Source of the DNA: a bacterium
Lineage (GTDB): Bacteria > Armatimonadota > Chthonomonadetes > Chthonomonadales > Chthonomonadaceae
DNA length: 64,000 nucleotides
Assembly: GCA_021777995.1 (NCBI GenBank)
Contig: JAJYCW010000003.1
Coordinates: 1-64,000 of the forward strand
Direction: 5' to 3'
The translations under genes were made by a program, and so were the position numbers. The notes beneath the pieces are model-generated. The model was given only the letters and a program-made list of their open reading frames with translations. It was not told the DNA's origin and did no database searches. This document shows, one piece after another, positions 54,527-62,836 of this stretch. Position 1 is the first letter of the stretch. Each line of letters begins with the position of its first letter.

Positions 54527-54964
54527 ATGATTCGTCTCACACCCGAAAAATTATCGGCATTAGTCGAGGAGCGTGGTCTAAAAATGACGCCTCAGCGACG
54601 TGCGATTGTCGATTGCCTGGCGGCAACACGTGTTCATCCAACCGCGGATGAGGTATTCGCCGACGTTAACAGCCGATTTCCCATGACATCGCGGGCGACC
54701 GTCTACAATACGCTCAACCTCCTGTTAGACGCCCACCTCGTAAATATTGTAGAAGAGGCAGGCTTAAAGAGGTTCGACCCAAATATTGAACCGCACCATC
54801 ACTTCATTTGCTCCATCTGCGGAATGGTTGAGGACATTGAATCCCCAGAGAAGGACCAGCTCACCTTGCTCAATGTTGGCAACCACGTCGTAGAGAGCAT
54901 GCAGATTACCGTACGCGGTAAGTGTGCTGCCTGCATTAACCGTGGTATTCGCGCAGACGGCTGA
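54527..54964 (+). CDS. Fur-family metalloregulator (Fur/PerR type)
   Basis: The winged-helix part reads MTPQRRAIVDCLAATRVHPT, with the family's HPTADEVF segment and TSRATVYNTLNLLLDAHLV. The dimer/metal part holds FDPNIEPHHHFIC, the CxxC pair in ICSICG and a second CxxC in GKCAACI, giving the four-cysteine structural zinc site. The FD..HxH pattern also fits the regulatory metal site of PerR. At 145 residues it is normal. An ATG at 54512 would place its first codons within the -10 box; the ATG at 54527 matches the predicted transcription start. The neighbouring iron exporter-type gene makes iron- or peroxide-responsive control likely. Confidence 0.9.
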   Translation: MIRLTPEKLSALVEERGLKMTPQRRAIVDCLAATRVHPTADEVFADVNSRFPMTSRATVYNTLNLLLDAHLVNIVEEAGLKRFDPNIEPHHHFICSICGMVEDIESPEKDQLTLLNVGNHVVESMQITVRGKCAACINRGIRADG

Positions 54965-55228
54965 CACTGGCATAGTTACAACTCGCTCCTGCCACCCGGA
55001 TTCACTTGCATCGGCCTCTCCTAGTGGTTGACGACGATCCGTAACCGTAGCGAGGCAGATACCACATTGTGGAATCGTGCTGTCTTAATGCAGGTACTAA
55101 TAGGTAAATGCAGCTACTACCGACTTACCGGAACAGATGTAGATTCGGTGTTCGCTTCACGGCATACCTTGTGGTTGGGATACGGGCCACAACGGAGGCA
55201 CTGCTCTAAGTGGCGAAATCGCACAACA

Positions 55229-55243
55229 ATTATTTGAAAATTA
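55229..55243 (+). promoter_or_regulatory. Sequence shared with the fur-gene operator
   Basis: ATTATTTGAAAATTA shares the 8-mer TTATTTGA with the candidate operator at 54487 and agrees at 9 of 15 positions. It lies 15 bases before the start codon of the erythrin-VIT gene. It is less palindromic than the first site and could be chance in an AT-rich leader. Confidence 0.25.
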
Positions 55244-55257
55244 AGGATTAGACGTTA

Positions 55258-56406
55258 ATGGATGAAAAGCAGGTCATCAGCGCACTGAAAGCCGCGTGGG
55301 AGCGGGAAATTGAGGCTGCACGGCTATACAATGTGCTGGCAGAGCAGCAGGGCGATGAAAGGAAGGCCAGGATATTACGACGCCTGGCAACTATTGAGGA
55401 GGATCACGCCCGTCAGTTCGCGGATCGTATTTTGGCTCTTGGAGGTATACCTCCCAAGGAGTCTACCACTCCGACCACCGCGCAGAAGTTGCTTGCCCGT
55501 TCCTTGGGAACCGAGGCGATGCTGCGCCGCATTGAGGTTGAGGAGTCCCGCAATGTTACACAATTTGGGCGCCATGCGGCCGCTCTGGAAAGCGATCCCG
55601 AATCCCATCAGCTGTTTCTCAAAATAGAGGAGGAGGAGAAGCAGCACACGGTCATGCTGCAGAACCTTAAGACCGGCGACGGACCCAAATCACGGCTTGA
55701 GGCCATGATGAAGGGCGAAAAACACGCATCCACCGGCAGCTGGATAGGCGACGCAATTTACGGCCTTAACGACGGTTTAGGCGCCGTCTTTGGTGTGGTA
55801 AGTGGAATGGCCGGAGCGACGGCTGCCGCCCCAGACGGTATGAAAGTAGTGCTCACATCTGGTCTTATCGCCACACTTGCCTCGGCACTGTCGATGGGGA
55901 CCAGTGCGTTTATGGCAGCGAAGTCGGAGCGTGAAGTATATGAGGCCGAAATTGCACGGGAAAAGCTTGAAATTGAACAGTCGCCCGAACACGAGATCGA
56001 GGAGCTTAACCTCATCTACCAACTAAAGGGCTTTTCGGAGAGCGAAGCAAATACACTTACGCAGAGAATGGCGGCTAACCCAGATCAATTCCTCAAAACC
56101 ATGGCGCAGGAAGAGCTTGGCCTTAGTGAACACAACTTTCCCAACCCGGTTCTTGGTGCGTTCACCGCGGCAGCGAGTACCGCAGTTGGGGGAATGATAC
56201 CCACACTCCCATTTTTCTTTACCAAGGGGATGCCTGCCGTTCTTGCTGCCGCCGCAGTTGGAATGGCCGCTCACTTTGCCGTGGGAGCCGCTAAAAGTCT
56301 GGTTACTGCCCGAAGCTGGTGGTCGAGTGGACTGGAGATGACCATGATTGGATTTATCTGCGGCGGGGTTACCTACGTCCTGGGTCTTCTGCTCAAAATA
56401 GGGTAG
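55258..56406 (+). CDS. mbfA: Erythrin-VIT1 fusion (MbfA-like membrane-bound ferritin / iron exporter)
   Basis: Residues ~1-150 form a rubrerythrin-type four-helix bundle with metal-binding acids: EREIEAARLYN, IEEDHARQF, IEVEESRNVTQF and EEEEKQHTVM. Residues ~160-382 are a VIT1/CCC1 iron-transporter domain with five hydrophobic helices, starting WIGDAIYGLNDGLGAVFGVV. It ends ARSWWSSGLEMTMIGFICGG. In Agrobacterium and Bradyrhizobium the related MbfA exports iron and protects against peroxide, controlled by Irr. Here a Fur-family gene lies just upstream and may take Irr's place. AAGGA lies 10 bases before the ATG. The gene ends 23 bases from convergent radA. Confidence 0.92.
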   Translation: MDEKQVISALKAAWEREIEAARLYNVLAEQQGDERKARILRRLATIEEDHARQFADRILALGGIPPKESTTPTTAQKLLARSLGTEAMLRRIEVEESRNVTQFGRHAAALESDPESHQLFLKIEEEEKQHTVMLQNLKTGDGPKSRLEAMMKGEKHASTGSWIGDAIYGLNDGLGAVFGVVSGMAGATAAAPDGMKVVLTSGLIATLASALSMGTSAFMAAKSEREVYEAEIAREKLEIEQSPEHEIEELNLIYQLKGFSESEANTLTQRMAANPDQFLKTMAQEELGLSEHNFPNPVLGAFTAAASTAVGGMIPTLPFFFTKGMPAVLAAAAVGMAAHFAVGAAKSLVTARSWWSSGLEMTMIGFICGGVTYVLGLLLKIG

Positions 56407-56429
56407 GTACACTCTCTGATTCAAATGGC

Positions 56430-57842
56430 CTACAACCGGCCGGCCGACGGTGACGTAAGGGCTAGTTGCAGGGCATGTTGTACCGTATCAACGGCTTCCA
56501 GTTTGAGCCCTGCTATGGCTGGAAGCTTGTCGAAGCCGTAGCGTGGAACAATTACACGTCGGAATCCTTGCCGAACCACCTCACGCAATCGCTTCTCAAG
56601 GCCGGCCACTGCGCGAACCTCGCCAGCTAGTCCCACCTCACCTATCAGTACGGTATGCTGTTCAACCAGTTCATCACGAAAACTGGAAGCAACCGCCGCA
56701 GCAGCAGCAAGATCAGCCGCTGGCTCTGTAATTCGCACTCCACCAGCCGCATTCACGAATACGTCCTGCTCTGCCAGTCGCAAGCCCAGTCGCTTTTCTA
56801 GCACGGCCAGCAGCATATTAACACGATTGGGGTCAAAACCTGTCAATACTCTTCGCGGGCTAGCAAGAAAGGAACGCGTGGCTAAGGCCTGCACCTCCAC
56901 CAGCAAAGCGCGAGAGCCCTCAACCACTGCGGTAATCGCAGAGCCGCTGCCCTCGTGGGGCCGCTCGGCCAGGAGTGCCGCCGAGGGGTTTTCCACACTC
57001 TGCAGGCCCTGTTCGTGCATTTCGAAGAGCCCAAGTTCGTCGGTAGAACCGAAGCGGTTCTTTACTGCACGCAACATGCGATACGCGTGCTGATGATCGC
57101 CCTCGAATGACAACACCGTATCCACAAGGTGTTCAAGTACGCGGGGTCCTGCCAGTGCGCCATCCTTTGTAACGTGCCCAATAAGCACAATTGGTACGCG
57201 GCTAGATCGTGCAAACCTCGCAAAATGCGATGCACATGACCGCACCTGGCTGACGGAACCTGGAATGGAGTCAAGAGACGAATCGGCCATAGTCTGAATG
57301 CTGTCGATAATGATCAGCGCCGGTTTGCTCTGTGCAGCGTGGTGAGTTATAACCGCGGCGTCGGTATCCACCAGAACCATCACTTGTGGATGTACGGCCC
57401 CGAGCCTTCGGCTTCGTAGCGCAATTTGCTGCGCACTCTCTTCACCAGAAACGTAGAGCACGCCGGTCTTGTTTACTGAGGCTAACGCACAAGCAACCTG
57501 GGTGAGTAGTGTAGATTTACCGATACCCGGGTCGCCACCTACAAGCACGATGCTGCCCGGCACCACACCCCCACCAAGCACACGATCAAACTCTGGAATG
57601 CCGCTGATTAGCCGATTACCAACCTCCGCCGGGACCTCGGCTAGCGAAACAGGTCGCCCCTGTCCGGTGCTCACTACACCATGCGCGTCGTGCCTTGCGC
57701 GTGGTACGTCGGGGGAAGCTTCTACCGAGACGACCTCCTCTACGAGGCTGTCCCACACATCACATTCAGGACATCTTCCCATCCAGCGCAGACTTTCATG
57801 ACCGCAGCTGGTACAAATATATCGCTTCTGCAGTCGGCTCAT
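56430..57842 (-). CDS. radA: DNA repair protein RadA
   Basis: RadA is a RecA-like helicase that drives branch migration in recombination. The N-terminal zinc finger CTSCGHESLRWMGRCPECD is intact. Walker A is GGDPGIGKSTLLTQV near residue 102, and Walker B-like ALIIIDSIQTMADSSL follows. The RadA-specific KNRFG motif is present (VKNRFGSTDELGLFEM). The C-terminal Lon-like domain has VNAAGGVRITEPAADLAAA. At 470 residues it is normal. The ATG at 57842 follows der by nine bases. Confidence 0.96.
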   Translation of the reverse strand: MSRLQKRYICTSCGHESLRWMGRCPECDVWDSLVEEVVSVEASPDVPRARHDAHGVVSTGQGRPVSLAEVPAEVGNRLISGIPEFDRVLGGGVVPGSIVLVGGDPGIGKSTLLTQVACALASVNKTGVLYVSGEESAQQIALRSRRLGAVHPQVMVLVDTDAAVITHHAAQSKPALIIIDSIQTMADSSLDSIPGSVSQVRSCASHFARFARSSRVPIVLIGHVTKDGALAGPRVLEHLVDTVLSFEGDHQHAYRMLRAVKNRFGSTDELGLFEMHEQGLQSVENPSAALLAERPHEGSGSAITAVVEGSRALLVEVQALATRSFLASPRRVLTGFDPNRVNMLLAVLEKRLGLRLAEQDVFVNAAGGVRITEPAADLAAAAAVASSFRDELVEQHTVLIGEVGLAGEVRAVAGLEKRLREVVRQGFRRVIVPRYGFDKLPAIAGLKLEAVDTVQHALQLALTSPSAGRL

Positions 57843-57851
57843 GGTGCTTCG

Positions 57852-59219
57852 CTACCCCTCGCGCTCCTTATTTTCCACCTTGCGTGCCTCAATACGTATG
57901 GGAGTACCCTCCAGAGGGAACGTCAGGCGGAGTTGATTTTCAAGATATCGTTGATAGGAAAAATGAAGCATCTTGTCATCATTGCAAAAGAGAACAATTG
58001 TTGGTGGCTGGGTGCGCGGCATGGTGGCATAATAGACCTTTAAGTTCCTGCCGTGATCGCTTAGCGGTCGGCGCTCAATGGCCTCCCTTATCAGCCTGTT
58101 GAGAATCCCCGTTGGTATGCGATGCGCGTGATTCTGAGCGGCCTCGATAGCCGATTCTACTGCGAAGCGAATACCAAACCGTTCTCTAGCTGACACGAAA
58201 ATGAGCGGAGCGTACGCCAGAAAGGGGCACTCTTTACGGAACATCTCCGTAAACACCTCGATTTTACGTCTATCTGGACGCCTTGGTCCCCCAGATCCAG
58301 CCGCTACACCGGGGTCCACAAGATCCCATTTGTTTACGACGACCACACAGGCACGGCCCGCGTCCTGAGCGATGCCCGCAACCCGCTTATCACCATCGAC
58401 TACGCCTTCCGATGCATCTATTACGAGTACACCCACGTTGCTTCGCTCTAGTGCGGCACGTGCGCGCAAAACCATGTAATATTCAACCGTGCCCTGTACC
58501 TTACGGTTTCTACGGATACCGGCGGTGTCCAACAGTACCAGTTCCTCGCCATTCCAGTTGAACCGGGTATCTATACTGTCGCGAGTAGTACCGGGGATTG
58601 GGCTCACGATGGAACGATCCTCGCCCAGAATAGCGTTAAGCAGGGAGGATTTACCCACATTTGGGCGGCCGACAATTGCGAGCCTTAAGTCATCGTTTTC
58701 GTCTTCGTGTTTAACACGCTCCCCGTCGAAGAGACTTACCGTTGCATCCAGCAGATCGGCAACACCGTGGCCGTGCACTGCGGATATGGTATGAAGCTCA
58801 CCCAGGCCAAGGCTGTAGAACTCGGCAGCATCCATCTGAAGCCGCGGATTATCTGTTTTGTTAACGACCAGCAGCAACGGCCGATCGGTACCTCTAAGCG
58901 CATTCGCAATTTCGTGGTCGGTACTGGTTAATCCATCTGCCGCATCCACTACAAACAGAATGACATCCGCTTCACTCATTGCTACCTGAGCTTGCGCACG
59001 GACCTGCACGATAAGGGGATCAGTTTCGTTAGGTATGATGCCACCGGTATCAATAATGGTGAACTCTATTCCGCGCCAATCTACATTATGGTATAGCCGG
59101 TCCCGGGTGATGCCAGGGACATCCTCAACAATTGCAACCCTGCGGCCGATCAATCTGTTAAATAGCGTTGATTTACCAACATTAGGCCGGCCAACCACGG
59201 CGACCACGGGGCGTGACAT
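57852..59219 (-). CDS. der: Ribosome-assembly GTPase Der (EngA)
   Basis: Der has two tandem GTPase domains and a C-terminal KH-like domain and acts in 50S assembly. The first G1 is VGRPNVGKSTLFNR near residue 10, followed by G3 DTGG and G4 NKTD. The second G1 is VGRPNVGKSSLLNA near 185, with DTAGIRR and NKWD. The KH-like end has RTQPPTIVLFCND and PIRIEARKVENK. The frame opens at 59261, but GGAGG lies six bases before the ATG at 59219, giving 455 residues. An extended -10 promoter lies about 65 bases upstream. Confidence 0.96.
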   Translation of the reverse strand: MSRPVVAVVGRPNVGKSTLFNRLIGRRVAIVEDVPGITRDRLYHNVDWRGIEFTIIDTGGIIPNETDPLIVQVRAQAQVAMSEADVILFVVDAADGLTSTDHEIANALRGTDRPLLLVVNKTDNPRLQMDAAEFYSLGLGELHTISAVHGHGVADLLDATVSLFDGERVKHEDENDDLRLAIVGRPNVGKSSLLNAILGEDRSIVSPIPGTTRDSIDTRFNWNGEELVLLDTAGIRRNRKVQGTVEYYMVLRARAALERSNVGVLVIDASEGVVDGDKRVAGIAQDAGRACVVVVNKWDLVDPGVAAGSGGPRRPDRRKIEVFTEMFRKECPFLAYAPLIFVSARERFGIRFAVESAIEAAQNHAHRIPTGILNRLIREAIERRPLSDHGRNLKVYYATMPRTQPPTIVLFCNDDKMLHFSYQRYLENQLRLTFPLEGTPIRIEARKVENKEREG

Positions 59220-59708
59220 AGAATTCCTCCAGACAGAGTGCGGCGTAACCAGATGATGCACAAATATCTATATTAAAGTGCTCTATTATACCATTGTTGA
59301 GGAATCGGGCCCGGTCGCACCCGCCCATAGTCGATTGTGAAGACTACCCGTGCACGATAATTGGCGATGCCAGCGGTGAGCAACTGGTCAATGTAATATG
59401 TTGTGCCAACCAAGAGCAAATCCGTAACGAACGCCCTAACCTCTCAGTACCCGGGTTCGATCTACTGCAACGCCAACAAATCCTCGTACCCCACGCGAAG
59501 ACTGGAAGCGGAATTCCAGAATTCGTGACACACACCAATACGGTGGCGCTCTGGATAGATTATCGCCGTGTTGGCTGCTGCGAAACCGGGTATCTATTGT
59601 GCAGGTTGCGCCGCCACTTACATTGAGGAAAACCGTAGGGTGTAGACATTGTGTGGTAGCATTACAGAAAACAGCTCGCATCTCTGGTATGGAGAAAGGA
59701 CATCGTCG
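59220..59708. other. Divergent intergenic region between der and aroC
   Basis: It holds the der promoter at 59285-59293. Several open frames of 60-110 codons cross it on both strands, but none has a ribosome binding site or a recognisable motif. A GTTCGATC near 59453 is not part of a tRNA. The aroC promoter should lie here; TGGTAGCAT near 59654 resembles an extended -10 but is weak. Confidence 0.5.
59285..59293 (-). promoter_or_regulatory. Extended -10 promoter of der-radA
   Basis: The minus strand reads TGGTATAAT, an extended -10 (TGnTATAAT). The -35 region at the proper distance is poor, as is usual for this promoter class. Transcription should begin near 59279, about 60 bases before der. 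Confidence 0.65.
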
Positions 59709-60896
59709 TTGCTACGCTTTTTAACAGGCGGTGAGTCTCATGGGCCGGCGCTTTCTGCGATGGTCGAGGGGTTGCCATCAAATCTCCCGGTGGACATAGA
59801 AGGGATAAACCTTCAACTGCGCAGAAGGCAAGGGGGCTACGGGCGGGGAGCGCGCCAGCAAATTGAAACGGACACCGTAGAGATTCTCACTGGAGTTCGG
59901 TATGGACTAACCATGGGCGGCCCCGTCACGATGTTGGTTCGAAACCGAGACTGGGAGAACTGGCTGCAGCGCATGTCTATTACGCCCGTAGATGACCCTG
60001 CCCCGCCGATTACTCAGCCGCGACCGGGCCATGCGGACTTTCCCGGTATGCTAAAGTACAACACCGACGATTTGCGTCCTATTCTAGAACGAAGCAGCGC
60101 CAGAAACACTACCGCACTTGTAGCGCTAGGGTCTATTTTCCGCTCGCTGCTGAGCTCCATAGGGATTGACATTGTCAGCCACGTTGTATCAATAGGTGGC
60201 GTGTGGGCCGAATTTACCGGTAAGTCTGACTATCTGGCCCTTGCTGAAATTGCCGAAGGTTCGCCAGTACGATGTGCGCATCCGCAAGCAGCCGCCAAAA
60301 TGGTTGCAGCGATAGATCACTGCATGCAGGAGGATACGCGCGATACCCTGGGTGGTGTTTTTGAAGTGGCCGCTATTGGCTGCCCACCAGGGTTGGGAAG
60401 CTATGCTCAGTGGGATCGCAAACTAGATAGCAAACTGGCCGCCGCTCTCATGTCCATTCAGGCAATTAAAGGCGTCGAAATTGGCATGGGCTTTGGCGTT
60501 GCCGAAATACCGGGGTCGAAGGTTCACGACGAGCTCTTTTTTGCGGACACCGAAGGCTTCACGCGGGGAACCAACAACGCAGGCGGAATTGAAGGTGGAA
60601 TGACCAACGGTGAACCGGTAGTAGTGCGTGCTGCAATGAAGCCACTGTCAACGCTTCCCACACCGCTCGCCTCGGTAGACATGAAAACCCGCCAACCTGT
60701 TAAAGCACATTTCGAACGTTCGGACGTGTGTGCCGTACCTGCTGCGGCAGTAATTGGTGAGGCAATGGTTGCCCTTACTTTAGCTGAGGCAGCTGTTGAG
60801 AAATTTGCAGGTGACAGCCTCCAGGAGTTTCAGCGAAACGCTGCGACCTACATGGCGAGCGTGCAGGCCCGTGGATGGCAACCACCGGCAAAATGA
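59709..60896 (+). CDS. aroC: Chorismate synthase
   Basis: AroC converts EPSP to chorismate with reduced FMN. LRFLTGGESHGPALSAMVEG is the conserved N-terminus (signature GESHG). RPGHADFPGMLKY and RSSARNTTALVALGSI follow, and GGIEGGMTNGEPVVVRAAMK with VDMKTRQPVKAHFERSDVCA lie near the end. The conserved N-terminus shows that translation starts at TTG 59709, which has AAAGGA eight bases upstream; the longer frame from 59649 adds unrelated residues. That gives 395 residues. The stop overlaps aroK by ATGA. Confidence 0.95.
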   Translation: MLRFLTGGESHGPALSAMVEGLPSNLPVDIEGINLQLRRRQGGYGRGARQQIETDTVEILTGVRYGLTMGGPVTMLVRNRDWENWLQRMSITPVDDPAPPITQPRPGHADFPGMLKYNTDDLRPILERSSARNTTALVALGSIFRSLLSSIGIDIVSHVVSIGGVWAEFTGKSDYLALAEIAEGSPVRCAHPQAAAKMVAAIDHCMQEDTRDTLGGVFEVAAIGCPPGLGSYAQWDRKLDSKLAAALMSIQAIKGVEIGMGFGVAEIPGSKVHDELFFADTEGFTRGTNNAGGIEGGMTNGEPVVVRAAMKPLSTLPTPLASVDMKTRQPVKAHFERSDVCAVPAAAVIGEAMVALTLAEAAVEKFAGDSLQEFQRNAATYMASVQARGWQPPAK

Positions 60897-61435
60897 CCCA
60901 GTCTGGCTTAACGAACCTCGTGCTTGTTGGATTCATGGGCGCAGGAAAGTCCACTATCGCAAGGATCTGCTCGCGGCGACTGGGGATGACCCTTTGCGAC
61001 ACCGACCATCTGCTTGAGGCTCGCTTCCAGATGTCCATAACAGAGCTATTCACGGAACTTGGGGAGCGCGAGTTCCGGCGACAGGAGTGCAACCTTATTC
61101 AGGAGCTTAGCACAGGCTCCAGACAAGTTATCGCAACTGGTGGCGGAGTGGTGCTGAACCCCGTAAACGTCGCAGCCCTGCGCGCAACTGGGCTTGTAGT
61201 TCTGCTACATGTAGACACGGATACCATCGTAGAGCGAGTGCGCCACCAGACACACCGCCCGCTCCTTGCTGGTGTGACCGATCTGCGGGCTCACATCTCC
61301 GACATGTTGGAGAAGCGCGAACCAATCTACCGTGAAGCCGCACACTGTACTGTAGAATTGCGCGGTCTTACACCAACAGAGTCCGCAGCGAGTGTGATTA
61401 ATTTATTCAAAACCATCTCAGGCGAAGGCAAATGA
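60893..61435 (+). CDS. aroK: Shikimate kinase
   Basis: AroK phosphorylates shikimate with ATP. The P-loop LVGFMGAGKSTIARI is near residue 15, and the shikimate-binding DTDHLLEARF with LGEREFRRQE follow. VIATGGGVVLNPVNV and RPLLAGVTDLRA (the lid arginine) complete the family pattern. I chose the ATG at 60893 that overlaps the aroC stop. The ATG at 60875 would extend further into aroC. The length is 180 residues. It is in the aroC-aroK-aroB operon. Confidence 0.94.
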   Translation: MTQSGLTNLVLVGFMGAGKSTIARICSRRLGMTLCDTDHLLEARFQMSITELFTELGEREFRRQECNLIQELSTGSRQVIATGGGVVLNPVNVAALRATGLVVLLHVDTDTIVERVRHQTHRPLLAGVTDLRAHISDMLEKREPIYREAAHCTVELRGLTPTESAASVINLFKTISGEGK

Positions 61436-62553
61436 CCCACAGCACCGACTATCAATTTCATGTTGAGACCCCCGGAAAACGAACCCCCATTCGCGTTGGC
61501 AATGGACTGCTTTCAACACTTGCACCATCGCTCATTGCGGAGCTGAGTCGAGGATCAAGGGCCGTCGTGGTGACTCATCCGGGTCTTGTAGAGAAATATG
61601 CCCAGCCTCTGTGTGATTCACTGCGGAGTGCTGGAGCCGACTGCTTGTTGAGTACAATACCCGCCGGAGAGCGTACAAAATCGCTCGCCACCGTGGCCCG
61701 GTTATACGACAACTGGGCGGAACATCATCTGGACCGGCGAACCGTTGTGGTTGCCGTAGGCGGCGGGGTGCTTGGTGACCTTGCAGGCTTTGCAGCTGCT
61801 ACTTACCTTCGCGGTGTCGCTATTGTGCAGGTTCCTACTACGCTTCTCGCCCAGGTAGATGCATCCATTGGCGGCAAAACCGGAGTTGACCTTGCCGCGG
61901 GTAAAAACCTGGTAGGTGCGTTTCATCAACCTGAGGCGGTTATAGTCGACCCGCAAACGCTAGCCACATTGCCCCTGAGGGAGTTGCGCTCCGGACTTGC
62001 CGAAGTTATCAAATATGGTATCATTTTCGACAATCGGTTGTTCGCTGAGGTAAAGGAAGCACTTCCTCAAATACTGCGTCGCAAATCGCCAAGTCTTCTA
62101 CCCGCCATAGCGAGATGCTGCGAAATCAAAGCGCAGATCGTTTCTGAAGACGAAACCGAACAAGGAATTCGCGCCATTCTTAACTTTGGGCACACGATTG
62201 GTCATGCCGTTGAAACTGCCACGCACTACCGTATATATAAGCATGGTGAAGCCGTAGCGATCGGCATGGTGAGCGCCTGCCTTATTGGGGAGGCGCTGGG
62301 AATTACCCCATCGAACGTAACAAGCGAAACTATATCAGCCTTACGACTCGCGGGGTTACCCATTCACCTACCCGTCGACGTCTCGAACGAAGAGTTGCTT
62401 CAACATGCGGCACATGACAAGAAGGCCAGAAATGGGAAGCTTCGCTGGGTGCTTGCGCAATCCGTTGGTACCACGTGCGTGCAAGGAGATGTCGACAGCG
62501 AATTGGTACTGAAAAGTCTTCAAAAACAGAGGGATCTTCCGGATGTTGTCTGA
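61432..62553 (+). CDS. aroB: 3-Dehydroquinate synthase
   Basis: AroB makes 3-dehydroquinate from DAHP using NAD and a metal. VAVGGGVLGDLAGFAAATYL is the NAD-binding signature, and PTTLLAQVDASIGGKTGVDL with KNLVGAFHQPEAV follow. The metal ligands are in ELRSGLAEVIKYGIIFD (Glu), NFGHTIGHAVE (His) and KHGEAVAIGM (His). At 373 residues it is normal. The ATG overlaps the aroK stop by four bases, so three steps of the shikimate pathway are coupled here. Confidence 0.95.
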   Translation: MTHSTDYQFHVETPGKRTPIRVGNGLLSTLAPSLIAELSRGSRAVVVTHPGLVEKYAQPLCDSLRSAGADCLLSTIPAGERTKSLATVARLYDNWAEHHLDRRTVVVAVGGGVLGDLAGFAAATYLRGVAIVQVPTTLLAQVDASIGGKTGVDLAAGKNLVGAFHQPEAVIVDPQTLATLPLRELRSGLAEVIKYGIIFDNRLFAEVKEALPQILRRKSPSLLPAIARCCEIKAQIVSEDETEQGIRAILNFGHTIGHAVETATHYRIYKHGEAVAIGMVSACLIGEALGITPSNVTSETISALRLAGLPIHLPVDVSNEELLQHAAHDKKARNGKLRWVLAQSVGTTCVQGDVDSELVLKSLQKQRDLPDVV

Positions 62554-62830
62554 ACAAGAAGTTCAGGAAGACAGTGGGTGCTTTGAGATACCGCCTGTTA
62601 ATGCCGGCGTTGCGCTCTGTTGGATACTGCTATTTGCTGTGCGCTGGATAGGCTTTCCTGTGCTGCAGGCGCTGGGAGTCCTCAATGGCGCAAAGGTGAA
62701 CGCCTTAGACCACGGCCCGCTGCTCATCGTGTACCTTGTACTTCTAATTGCAATCATCGCCATAGCGGGCATGCAGGCGGTGCATTCGAGAGAAGGCAGC
62801 ACGCCGAAGGGTGACGGATCCGGGAGATAG
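62543..62830 (+). CDS. Small two-TM membrane protein
   Basis: The 95-residue product is not recognised. An acidic N-terminus (MLSEQEVQEDSG) is followed by two hydrophobic helices at about residues 23-43 (AGVALCWILLFAVRWIGFPV) and 60-78 (LLIVYLVLLIAIIAIAGM), then a polar tail. It overlaps the end of aroB by 11 bases and lies six bases before the kinase gene, so it is probably part of the same transcript. Position and hydrophobic pattern support a real small gene. Confidence 0.6.
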   Translation: MLSEQEVQEDSGCFEIPPVNAGVALCWILLFAVRWIGFPVLQALGVLNGAKVNALDHGPLLIVYLVLLIAIIAIAGMQAVHSREGSTPKGDGSGR

Positions 62831-62836
62831 TATTAT

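Noticed and set aside
59446-59475. GGGTTCGATC resembling a tRNA T arm
   Set aside because: The flanking bases cannot form a T stem, acceptor stem or anticodon arm on either strand.
59294-59681. Open frames on both strands between der and aroC
   Set aside because: They overlap each other, lack ribosome binding sites and recognisable motifs, and the region is expected to hold promoters.
62543-62802. Minus-strand open frame opposite the small membrane protein
   Set aside because: The plus-strand frame has the two-TM pattern and fits the operon spacing; the minus frame has no context.
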